From assembly GCA_934155265.1 (NCBI GenBank), contig CAKPGU010000007.1, forward strand, positions 12,117-76,116: a stretch of 64,000 bases of DNA, written 5' to 3'. The notes below the pieces were generated by a model, which was not told the DNA's origin, ran no database searches, and saw only the letters and a program-made list of their open reading frames with translations. This DNA is from an uncultured Clostridia bacterium. GTDB taxonomy: Bacteria; Bacillota; Clostridia; TANB77; CAG-508. Positions within the stretch are counted from its first letter, which is position 1; every line of letters starts with the position of its first letter. Position numbers and translations under genes: made by a program. Below, in pieces: positions 17,398 to 25,873 of this stretch.

Positions 17398-17793
17398 ATG
17401 AATCACAAAACAATTAGTATAGTATTAAAAATAATAATAATTATAATTTTATTAGGAGTAGTGATTAAACCAAATATTTCGTATGCACTTCCGTTAACAG
17501 ACATATTACATGCAGGTCAAAATTTTATAGATGAAGGAAAATCACAAGATAGTGTAATAAATCCAGGACAATTAAGAGATTCATCTAATTTAATATATAA
17601 TATTTTATTAGGGATAGGAGTAATATTATCTGTATTAGTAGGGGCAATGCTTGGAATAAAAATTATGTGGGGAAGTATAGAACAACAAACAAAAGCAAAA
17701 GAAGCACTAATGCCTTATGGAATAGGATGTGTAGTAATATTTGGAGCATTTGCAATATGGAAACTTGCAGTGACAGTATTCTCACAAATATAA
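17398..17793 (+). CDS. VirB2/T4SS pilin-like membrane protein 2
   Basis: 131 residues: a signal-like hydrophobic start ending near SYALPLTDI (cleavage plausible after residue 31), a polar stretch, then two membrane segments (about 68-90 and 104-125) with the loop WGSIEQQTKAKEALMPYG. It parallels its two neighbours but has a divergent loop. AGAGGAAGTGATAGG precedes the ATG. It is likely a pilin-like subunit of the type IV secretion apparatus; a channel component is an alternative. Confidence 0.72.
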   Translation: MNHKTISIVLKIIIIIILLGVVIKPNISYALPLTDILHAGQNFIDEGKSQDSVINPGQLRDSSNLIYNILLGIGVILSVLVGAMLGIKIMWGSIEQQTKAKEALMPYGIGCVVIFGAFAIWKLAVTVFSQI

Positions 17794-17803
17794 AATAATT
17801 AAG

Positions 17804-17839
17804 TTATTTACATTCTGGAAAACCAGAGTTTATAAATAA
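17804..17839 (+). other. Hairpin before the third pilin-like gene
   Basis: TTATTTA and TAAATAA arms with an inner CTGG-AAAA-CCAG stem (17815-17826) lie in the 71-base gap before the third pilin-like gene. There is no T run, so it is more likely an mRNA processing or stabilising structure than a terminator. Confidence 0.45.
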
Positions 17840-17864
17840 AATAAATATAAAAGGAGGAAAAAAC

Positions 17865-18215
17865 ATGAGTACAAAAACTATGAAAATATTAACATTTGTA
17901 GCAACATTATTGTTAGTAGTATCATTAGGAACATCTGCAATATTTGCTCTTACACCAAATGGAGTTGTAGCTAAAGAACCAACTTCAACAGATATACAAG
18001 ATTTGGGTGGAAGAATATTAGGGATTTTACAAACAGTAGGTGTTGTATTATCAGTAATAATATTAGTAGTACTTGGTATTAAATATATGATGGGTAGTGC
18101 TGAAGAAAAAGCTGAATACAAGAAAACAATGATTCCTTACTTAGTTGGTGCTGTATTAATTTTCTTAGCTCCAACAATAGCAAACACAGTATATAGCTTA
18201 GTAAAACCAAACTAA
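17865..18215 (+). CDS. VirB2/T4SS pilin-like membrane protein 3
   Basis: 116 residues with a signal-like N-terminus (hydrophobic 8-31), a short extracytoplasmic segment, and two membrane helices (about 52-72 and 90-110) flanking GSAEEKAEYKKTMIPYLVGA, close to pilin 1. AAAGGAGGAAAAA is an excellent ribosome site. A strong terminator directly follows, so the three pilin-like genes can be expressed in excess of the machinery genes downstream. It is the best candidate for the major pilin, by inference. Confidence 0.78.
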   Translation: MSTKTMKILTFVATLLLVVSLGTSAIFALTPNGVVAKEPTSTDIQDLGGRILGILQTVGVVLSVIILVVLGIKYMMGSAEEKAEYKKTMIPYLVGAVLIFLAPTIANTVYSLVKPN

Positions 18216-18246
18216 AAAGAAAAGTTAAAAAAAAAATCAAAAAAAG

Positions 18247-18278
18247 TCGATAAATGCTTCCATTTATCGATTTTTTTT
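18247..18278 (+). terminator. Terminator after the pilin genes
   Basis: TCGATAAATG-CTTC-CATTTATCGA followed by eight T's. Confidence 0.93.
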
Positions 18279-18324
18279 GATATAATATAATAGAATGATT
18301 ATATACAAACTAAGGAGGAAAGTT

Positions 18325-18672
18325 ATGGGAACATATAATGTACCAAGAAATGTAAAAGGAGAAGGAAGAATACTATTTATATTTTCTACCAAATCTATTA
18401 TTTATACTGCTGTTGCAGGAGCAATTGGACTAATATTTTATTTGATTTTTAGTGCAATTGGTTTGACTATGGTTGGGATTGTTATTACAATAATATTTGC
18501 AGTAATTGGTTATGCAATTGGAATGTTTAAAGTTCCAGAAACAAATGGATTAGAAATAACAAGAAAAACTGGAGGAGAAGACATAGACGATGTTATAAAA
18601 AGGTATATTATGTTTAAAAAGAAAACAAAGAAACTTTATGTTTATACAAAGGAGGAAAATGAAAATGAATAG
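18325..18672 (+). CDS. PrgI family (VirB3-like) protein
   Basis: A 115-residue inner-membrane component. The N-terminus has the PrgI-type YNVPRNVKGEGRILFIFSTKS, followed by two hydrophobic helices (about 29-46 and 51-70) and a basic C-terminal tail. PrgI/VirB3-like proteins sit next to the VirB4 ATPase in Gram-positive transfer systems, as here. I chose ATG 18325, which has AAGGAGG upstream, over an upstream ATG at 18295. It overlaps the next gene by 8 bases. Confidence 0.85.
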   Translation: MGTYNVPRNVKGEGRILFIFSTKSIIYTAVAGAIGLIFYLIFSAIGLTMVGIVITIIFAVIGYAIGMFKVPETNGLEITRKTGGEDIDDVIKRYIMFKKKTKKLYVYTKEENENE

Positions 18673-19885
18673 TGAAGCAACAACACAATTAATACAAACA
18701 CTTACATATATATTGATTCCTATAATAATAGCTATATTTGCCTTGATAGGATTTTTAGTATATTTACATTTTAAAGAAAACAATGCCAAAAGAGAAAAAG
18801 AAAATGCTGGAAGGCAAAGCAAAAGTGTTCCTCAACAAGACAAGCAATCTATATTTAATTTTATGGAATTTGATACTGTTAAAGATAATATGATAATTCA
18901 AAGAAAAGGCAAAAGATATTTAATGGTAATAGAATGTCAAGGAATTAACTATGATTTAATGTCAAATGTAGAAAAAACAGGTGTTGAAGAAGGATTCGTA
19001 CAATTTTTAAATACATTAAGATATCAAATTCAAATTTATGTACAAACAAGATCTGTTAATCTAGAAAACAGTTTACAAGTATACAGACAAAGAGTAAAAG
19101 ATGTAGAAAATAAACTTAGAAAAATGCAAATGCAATATGATGACATGAAAGAATCGGGTGAATACACAGATGAACAATTGCAGAAAGCATATTATGAACT
19201 TACAAAACAGTCTAATTTATATGAATATGGAAAATCAGTTTTACAAGATACAGAGAGAATGAGCTTAAATAAAAATATTTTGAATAAAAGGTATTATATT
19301 ATAGTTCCATATTACTCTGCAGAAGCTGGAAATGAAAATTTAGATGCAATAGAAGTAGAAGGAATTGCTTTTTCAGAATTATATACTAGATCACAATCAT
19401 TAATAAGATCAATATCAACCTGTGGGGTTAGAGGAAAAATATTAAGATCAAATGAATTAATTGAATTATTGTATATGGCATATAACAGAGAAGATGCAGA
19501 AACATTTGGATTAGACAAGGCTATACAGGCAGGATTTAATGAAATGTATTCAACAGCACCAGATGTGTTGAAAAAGAAAATGAAAGAGATTGATAATGAG
19601 ATAGAAGAAAAAGCAATACAAAAAGCAAAAGAAAAAGTTAATGAAGCTAAGTCTGAAATAGAACAAGAAATTGAAGATAAAGAAAATCATATAGATGAGT
19701 TAATTGGGCAGATGGCCAAAATGATAATAGCAGAAAATGAAGAATATATAGGAAATGATGTTGTTAATAGAGCAATAGAAAAAGTAACAGAAGAATTAAC
19801 TCAAAAATCAAATACAAAAGAAGGAGGTAATGAAAATGGCCAAAAAAAGACAACAAGAGGAAGAAAGAGAAATGCAACCAATTAA
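18665..19885 (+). CDS. TraC-like T4SS protein (VirB4 N-terminal-like)
   Basis: A 406-residue protein with one N-terminal membrane segment (about residues 12-32), then a globular part (FNFMEFDTVKDNMIIQRKGKRYLMVIECQG and GFVQFLNTLRYQIQIYVQTRS) resembling the N-terminal domain of TraC/VirB4 proteins. A long helical, charged region follows (about 270-380, coiled-coil like) and a basic tail (KKTTRGRKR). It has no Walker motifs. The next gene supplies the ATPase and starts 50 bases inside this one, so the two may form a two-chain TraC/VirB4 unit. A paralogue fragment lies at 1-347. Confidence 0.72.
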   Translation: MNSEATTQLIQTLTYILIPIIIAIFALIGFLVYLHFKENNAKREKENAGRQSKSVPQQDKQSIFNFMEFDTVKDNMIIQRKGKRYLMVIECQGINYDLMSNVEKTGVEEGFVQFLNTLRYQIQIYVQTRSVNLENSLQVYRQRVKDVENKLRKMQMQYDDMKESGEYTDEQLQKAYYELTKQSNLYEYGKSVLQDTERMSLNKNILNKRYYIIVPYYSAEAGNENLDAIEVEGIAFSELYTRSQSLIRSISTCGVRGKILRSNELIELLYMAYNREDAETFGLDKAIQAGFNEMYSTAPDVLKKKMKEIDNEIEEKAIQKAKEKVNEAKSEIEQEIEDKENHIDELIGQMAKMIIAENEEYIGNDVVNRAIEKVTEELTQKSNTKEGGNENGQKKTTRGRKRNATN

Positions 19886-21800
19886 TGAAGATTCACAATT
19901 ATTAAGAAAACAAACTATAAAAGAATTAATAGCTCCTTCTGGAATAGATGCATCAGATATTGATCACTTAGAAATAATTTCTAGTGTAAAGAAATATGCA
20001 AGAAGCTTCTTTGTTTCAACATTACCAAGAATGTGTACATTCCCAGAATTATTTAGGGATATGTATTTCTTCGGAGATATAAATACATCAATATATATAA
20101 ATCCAGTTCAAGAAGCTAAGTCACAAAACGAATTAAACAGAATAATTAATGAACTTGAAACAGAAAGAATTGTTGCAGCTGATAGAGGAAATATAAACAG
20201 AGAAAGTAATTTAACACAAAAAAGATTTGAAGCAGAACAATTAAGAGATGAAATTGCAGCAGGATTTAATAAATTATATGAAGCATCTGTTATTTCAACA
20301 ATCTTTACATATAATTTAGATGATTTAGATAGATTAACAAAATTGTTATCAACAGAAATGTCAAAATCATTGGTTGGAGTAAAAACAGCATGGGCAATGC
20401 AAGAAGAGGCTTTTAAATCTAATTTACCATTAATGGAAAATAAGATTAATAAAACTCATACTTTTGATAGACGTTCAATGTCAACAATATTTCCATTTGT
20501 TACATCAGAGGTAGGACATTCAACAGGAATTCCTTTAGGATTTAATAAACAAACAGGAACACCAATATTATTTGATAATTTTCATAATTCACTTACAAAT
20601 TATAATATGGTTATATTTGCAAAATCTGGTGCTGGTAAATCTGTAACGATGAAAACATTGATAAGTAGATCTTCATTACTAATGGGAATTGAAAGTTTAG
20701 CACTTGATGCTGAGGGTGAATATCAAATAGTTGCTGAATCATTAGGTGGAATAAATGTTGTTTTAAGTCCAACATCCAAAACAGTTATTAACTTATTTGA
20801 TGTTGAAACAGAAACAGCTAAAGATGAAATAACAGGAAGAGAAAGATTAGTTCTAAATATTGAAAATAAAGTAGAAGATGTAACACAAGCTTTATTAACA
20901 ATGGCTAGAGGTAGTACAAGAAGTACAGAAGTAAATGAGTTAACAAAACAAATTATAGCAGAATCTGTAGCAGAAGAATATGCTGCAAGAGGAATAACAA
21001 GTGACCCTAATAGTTTATATGAAGCTACAACTAATTTTAACAGAGGGGACAAATTATATAGGGATAAAAAGAAAATGCCGACAATAGGTTCTTGGTATAG
21101 AAGGATTCAAGCAAAAGCACAAGAGAATATGAATGATGACTATAGATTCCATTATAGTTATTTATTAAAAGTAATGAAACAATACATAAGAGAATATAAT
21201 GGTCAAATGGCTTATTTTGATGGACAATCTACATTTGAATTATTAGAAGGAGCACCATTTATAAATTTGGACATATCTCAATTGGAAGAAAAATTTGCAA
21301 GACCACTTGCACAACAGATTCTTTTAACTTGGATATGGGAAAAATTTGTTAAGAAAAATAGTGAAGATAGAAGTAAAGCTACAAAGAAAAGGGTAATTGT
21401 CGATGAGGCATGGATGTTACTACCATACCCAGAAGCTGTAGATTTCTTAAATACAATGGCTAGACGTGCTAGAAAAAGAAATGTTTCTTTAGCAGTAGTT
21501 TCTCAAAGATTCCAAGATTTCTATGAAAAACCTGAAGCTCAAGCTGTTCTTACATCTTCTGATACAAAATTATTTTTAGCACAAGATAAATCTGAAATAC
21601 AATATTTAAAAGAAGTATTTAAGTTAAGTGAAGGAGAAGCTGGATTTTTGGTTACTTGTGGTAAGGGTGAAGGGTTGTTAAAGGTTGGACCTGAATCTGC
21701 TATTATACAAATAACACCTACACAAAAAGAGTTTGAGTTTGTGGAGACAAACTTGAATAAGTTAATTAAAAATAGAACAGCAAGAATAAATGAAGAGTAA
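19836..21800 (+). CDS. virB4: VirB4-type conjugation ATPase
   Basis: AAA+-like ATPase that powers assembly or transport at the inner face of the membrane. The 654-residue product has a VirB4 N-terminal region, Walker A IFAKSGAGKSVTMKTLI (about residues 260-276), DAEGEYQ (conserved in the family), Walker B KRVIVDEAWMLLPYP (about 517-531) and the following ARRARKRNVSLAVVSQRFQDF segment. ATG 19836 is 8 bases after AAGGAGG; an ATG two codons earlier is too close. It overlaps the TraC-like gene by 50 bases. Confidence 0.94.
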   Translation: MAKKRQQEEEREMQPINEDSQLLRKQTIKELIAPSGIDASDIDHLEIISSVKKYARSFFVSTLPRMCTFPELFRDMYFFGDINTSIYINPVQEAKSQNELNRIINELETERIVAADRGNINRESNLTQKRFEAEQLRDEIAAGFNKLYEASVISTIFTYNLDDLDRLTKLLSTEMSKSLVGVKTAWAMQEEAFKSNLPLMENKINKTHTFDRRSMSTIFPFVTSEVGHSTGIPLGFNKQTGTPILFDNFHNSLTNYNMVIFAKSGAGKSVTMKTLISRSSLLMGIESLALDAEGEYQIVAESLGGINVVLSPTSKTVINLFDVETETAKDEITGRERLVLNIENKVEDVTQALLTMARGSTRSTEVNELTKQIIAESVAEEYAARGITSDPNSLYEATTNFNRGDKLYRDKKKMPTIGSWYRRIQAKAQENMNDDYRFHYSYLLKVMKQYIREYNGQMAYFDGQSTFELLEGAPFINLDISQLEEKFARPLAQQILLTWIWEKFVKKNSEDRSKATKKRVIVDEAWMLLPYPEAVDFLNTMARRARKRNVSLAVVSQRFQDFYEKPEAQAVLTSSDTKLFLAQDKSEIQYLKEVFKLSEGEAGFLVTCGKGEGLLKVGPESAIIQITPTQKEFEFVETNLNKLIKNRTARINEE

Positions 21801-21810
21801 GGAGAAAAAA

Positions 21811-24800
21811 ATGAAAATTTTTACCAATAAAGGTATAATTGGAAAGTTAGTTATAGTAATAAGTATATTAATAATATTTTCTTGTTTAATTCCTAGTAAT
21901 AAGGTTTATGCAGCCGATTTAGGTGGAACTTTGTTAAGACCAGTAATGGACTTGATATTAACTATTGCTGATGGAATATTTGATGTAGTGCAAAAAGCAT
22001 TATTTGATTCACCTTCATTAATAGTACTGGATTTAAGTAAAGGCATTTTGTCTACAATTTTTACAGTAGTAGCAGGAGTAATTATAGCTGTTGTTGTGGC
22101 TGCTGTTGCTATTGCTTTAGGTGTTGCTCTTCCAACTATTGTTTCTGCGCTTGTAGCAAAAGTAGGAGTAGATCTTTCTGTTGGTTTATCAGCAGCAGCA
22201 ATAGGAACTATTGTTGTAACTGCTGTTGGAGAGGGAGCCATTGCAGGTTTAGCTGGTGGTGCATTTTTTAATAGGACATTTTTTGGAGACCAAGCGGTTT
22301 TGCCTTTATATAGGATAAGCCCAGAAGAAATTTTTGCAGGGGATATTCCTATGTTGGATGTAAACTTTTTTGACTCTGGAACAGCTGAAAGTTCTAATAT
22401 TAGCGATGCAGATGTATCAGAAATGACAAAAATGGTAGATTCAAAGTCAGGAATTATTGGACCTAGAAGTACTGATGAAACATTAAATTCGGAAATAAAT
22501 GATTTCTTAAGTAAATATGGATTTGATGGATCATTTGATGTAGGAGTATATACAGGTGGACATTATAATCAAGATAAAAATATAAGTGCAGAAGAGATAG
22601 GAACAGCGGTGGATGAAGGGGGAGTACCATATATAGCAAAATTTAGTTTAGTAATTTCAACTAATACTTATAATGGTATTGGTCACGGAACATATGAAGT
22701 TGCTGTTTACTCAAAAGCACTAGGACTTATTGATATTGGAAATACTCTAAAACCAACAATATCTAAATGGTATTATGCGCTAAGAACTATTGCAATTGTA
22801 GTGATGTTAATAATTCTTGTATATATAGGAATTAGAATAATGACTTCAAGTATAGCAAGTGAAAAATCTAAATATAAGAATATGCTAACAGACTGGGTCG
22901 TTGCAATGACTTTAATATTTGTTATGCATTATATAATGGTTTTTGCTAATAATATTAATGAATCGATTATTGAAGTTTTTAAATCAGCTAATAAAGTTGG
23001 AGCTCAAATTGGGGTAATACTTGATAAAGACGGAGATATAAAAAGAGCATTAGAAGAAGATGATGTTGGAAAGACTATGATATCGGAACATCCAGATATT
23101 TTTGCTGGATATGAAAATGGAGAAGGTCATATTAATTGGCCAACTAATTATATGGGATTAATCAGATTAGAGGCGGCTCAACATAGTGATGCGGGTATGC
23201 TATTTATAGGATATGGAATGGCATTTTTAGTATTATGGTTTTATACAATATTTTTCTTATTTACATATCTTAGAAGGTTAGTATATATTGCATTTTTAAC
23301 AATTATTGCTCCAATGGTAGCAATGACATATCCAATAGATAAAATAAATGATGGAAAAGCTCAAGCTTTTGATATGTGGTTTAAAGAATATATATTTAAT
23401 TTATTGTTACAGCCGGTACATCTATTGTTATATACAATTTTAATATCTAGTGCTTGCGAATTGGCAGAAACAAATATAATTTATACACTAGTAGCATTAG
23501 GCTTTATGATGCCAGCAGAAAAATTATTACGTAGATTCTTTGGATTTGAGAAAGCACAAACTCCAGGAGCTCTTGGAGGAGCAGCAGGAGCTGCTCTAAT
23601 GATGTCTGGATTAAATAGATTATTAAGACCTCGTCCACCAAGACATGATCATAATTTAGGTGGTGAAAAAAATTCAGAAGATGAAAATAAAGATTACAGC
23701 TTAAATTCAACAGGAGATTTAATGGATGGAGTAGAATTAGGTGCAGGGGCTGGAAAAACAGATGATAAAGATCCTACTAAAAAACCAGTTTTACCACCTG
23801 ATGATTCATTTGATAAGAAAGAGGATGCAAAGGAAAATAAGAGAAGATTAATTTTTTCAGGAGAGAATCCTGAGGACAAACCAAATGGAAAATTAATATA
23901 TACTCCTGAGACAGAGAGAAAAATGGAGGAAGAAAGACAAAGAAAAGCAGCTGAAGCTGCTGAAGAAGCAAGAAAAAAGGCTATGGCAGAACAGATAAAG
24001 AAATCAATAGAGAAAAAGAATGAAAAAGAAGCTATTGCAAAAGCAGAGAAATTAAAAGCGGATAAGCTAAAGAAGTTGAAAGAAGAGCGAGCTAAACATC
24101 CTATAAAGACTAAAATTAAAGGTGTTGCTAAAGGATTAGGAAAATCATCTAAATATTATCTTGAAGCAAGCATGAATAGAGCTATTAGAAATTATAGAGG
24201 AAGAGGAATTTCAACAATAGGAAGAACGTTAAGAGGTGGATTTGTAGGAGCAGGTGCTGCAATTGTCGGAGCATCTATAGGAATTGCATCTGGTGATATT
24301 GGAAAAGTTGGTCAGAATGCATCAACAGCAGCTGTAGCTGGATATGCAGTAGGTGCAAGAAAAGGTGATCCTGTGTCAGAGAAGGATGCTAAAAAAATAG
24401 GTGAGGAAATTGAAAAAAATCAATATGATACACCAGAAGAATATAAAGCAGCAAAATTGAAGAAAAATGTAGATAAAATTGTTAAAAATTCAGATAATGT
24501 AAAAACTATACAGGAAAATTTAAACTTAAAAAATTATGATGAAGCAGAGAAAAAACTTGAAAGCTATAGAGATTGTATGGAAGAGGGCATTACTGATATG
24601 GACGATGTAAGTACAATAATCAAAATGGTTGAAGAGAAAAATTGGGATAAAGAATTTGCAAAAAATATAGCAAGAGCATCTAAAAGTTTATCAAAGAGAC
24701 CAGATAAAATAGAGGGAACTCGTGAAGGAGATGACTTAAAGAAAAAATATATAAAATATGCTCAAAATCACGGTGTAAGTAATGAAAAAGATGCTGAAAA

Positions 24801-24870
24801 TGCAGCAAATCAAATAATATCAAGATTAACTGATTTTGGAAAAACAAAAGATAATTTGAGAACACTATAA
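21811..24870 (+). CDS. VirB6/TrbL-like polytopic T4SS membrane protein
   Basis: A 1019-residue membrane protein. It has a signal-like start (residues 10-33), a very hydrophobic Ala/Val-rich stretch (about 85-155), a soluble loop (165-305), and a group of membrane helices (about 318-380 and 460-570) including WYYALRTIAIVVMLIILVYI. A long cytoplasmic tail follows, rich in K, E and A (about 610-770), then a Gly/Ala-rich patch (GGFVGAGAAIVGASIGIASG) and a charged C-terminus. The position after VirB4 and the helix pattern fit the VirB6/TrbL channel component. The Lys/Glu coiled-coil tail is longer than in classical VirB6. Confidence 0.78.
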   Translation: MKIFTNKGIIGKLVIVISILIIFSCLIPSNKVYAADLGGTLLRPVMDLILTIADGIFDVVQKALFDSPSLIVLDLSKGILSTIFTVVAGVIIAVVVAAVAIALGVALPTIVSALVAKVGVDLSVGLSAAAIGTIVVTAVGEGAIAGLAGGAFFNRTFFGDQAVLPLYRISPEEIFAGDIPMLDVNFFDSGTAESSNISDADVSEMTKMVDSKSGIIGPRSTDETLNSEINDFLSKYGFDGSFDVGVYTGGHYNQDKNISAEEIGTAVDEGGVPYIAKFSLVISTNTYNGIGHGTYEVAVYSKALGLIDIGNTLKPTISKWYYALRTIAIVVMLIILVYIGIRIMTSSIASEKSKYKNMLTDWVVAMTLIFVMHYIMVFANNINESIIEVFKSANKVGAQIGVILDKDGDIKRALEEDDVGKTMISEHPDIFAGYENGEGHINWPTNYMGLIRLEAAQHSDAGMLFIGYGMAFLVLWFYTIFFLFTYLRRLVYIAFLTIIAPMVAMTYPIDKINDGKAQAFDMWFKEYIFNLLLQPVHLLLYTILISSACELAETNIIYTLVALGFMMPAEKLLRRFFGFEKAQTPGALGGAAGAALMMSGLNRLLRPRPPRHDHNLGGEKNSEDENKDYSLNSTGDLMDGVELGAGAGKTDDKDPTKKPVLPPDDSFDKKEDAKENKRRLIFSGENPEDKPNGKLIYTPETERKMEEERQRKAAEAAEEARKKAMAEQIKKSIEKKNEKEAIAKAEKLKADKLKKLKEERAKHPIKTKIKGVAKGLGKSSKYYLEASMNRAIRNYRGRGISTIGRTLRGGFVGAGAAIVGASIGIASGDIGKVGQNASTAAVAGYAVGARKGDPVSEKDAKKIGEEIEKNQYDTPEEYKAAKLKKNVDKIVKNSDNVKTIQENLNLKNYDEAEKKLESYRDCMEEGITDMDDVSTIIKMVEEKNWDKEFAKNIARASKSLSKRPDKIEGTREGDDLKKKYIKYAQNHGVSNEKDAENAANQIISRLTDFGKTKDNLRTL

Positions 24871-24893
24871 AAAATTAAATAATGGAGGCTATA

Positions 24894-25844
24894 ATGGGTA
24901 ATTTAAGAAGATATTATTATGCTAATAAAACCAAGATATGGAGGGGCATACTCATTGTAGCCTTCATTTTGGTAATAATACAAGTATTAAATTATTTTGT
25001 AGGAAGAAAAAATACTAATAAGACAAATACTGTTTCAAATAATATAAGTACTAATATAACAGAAAATACATCTTTAACAACAGATAAATCAGTTTTAGGT
25101 ACAGGAACAGTAAGTGAAAATAAATTAAAAAATGATATAAAAATAATTGATGAATTTTTAAATTTGTGTAATAGCAAAAAATTTGAAGATGCATATAAAT
25201 TAGTTTCAACAGATTGTAAAAATAATTTATTTACAACATATGAAATATTTAAAAAAACATATTGTGATAAAATATTTAATACATACAAAACATATACAAC
25301 AGAGAATTGGAATGGTAATACTTATAAAGTAAGAATAACAGAAGATCCATTAGCAACAGGAAAAACAAGTAATGATATGTCTATACAAGATTATATGACA
25401 ATAGTAGAAGAAAATAATGAAGAAAAATTAAATATAAATAATTATATTGGAAGAAATAAAATTAATGCAGTAAATACTCAAAGTAATGTAAAAATAGAAG
25501 TAATAAGTAGAGATACATTTGCGGAATACGAAGATTATAATATTAGAGTAACAAATAATTCAGATAAAACAATATATCTAGATGATGGTGAAAAAACATC
25601 AACAATATATATAGAAGATTCAAAGGGGTTAAAATATAACGCAGCAAGTGGAGAAATTATATATAGTACTTTAAAAATTAGACCTGGCTCTACAGTGGAA
25701 TATGCTATAAAATATACAAATACATATAGAGCTAGTAGAAAAATTAAAAAATTAGTTTTTGCTAATTTAATTTTAGATTATGATAAATATATAAAAAATC
25801 CAAATAATTATAATGAAGGAATAAAATACGAAGTAACATTTTAA
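24894..25844 (+). CDS. Membrane-anchored T4SS protein, NTF2-like (VirB8/TcpC type?)
   Basis: A 316-residue protein with a single N-terminal membrane helix (about 20-38), a Thr/Asn/Ser-rich linker, a helical segment DEFLNLCNSKKFEDAYKLVS typical of NTF2-like folds such as VirB8/TcpC (about 84-103), and a C-terminal beta-rich part (IRVTNNSDKTIYLDD). The family assignment is an inference from layout and position. GGAGG precedes ATG 24894. A second protein with a similar NTF2-like segment lies at 30026. Confidence 0.55.
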   Translation: MGNLRRYYYANKTKIWRGILIVAFILVIIQVLNYFVGRKNTNKTNTVSNNISTNITENTSLTTDKSVLGTGTVSENKLKNDIKIIDEFLNLCNSKKFEDAYKLVSTDCKNNLFTTYEIFKKTYCDKIFNTYKTYTTENWNGNTYKVRITEDPLATGKTSNDMSIQDYMTIVEENNEEKLNINNYIGRNKINAVNTQSNVKIEVISRDTFAEYEDYNIRVTNNSDKTIYLDDGEKTSTIYIEDSKGLKYNAASGEIIYSTLKIRPGSTVEYAIKYTNTYRASRKIKKLVFANLILDYDKYIKNPNNYNEGIKYEVTF

Positions 25845-25873
25845 AGAAGATAGGAGGTGCAAAAAATAAAATA

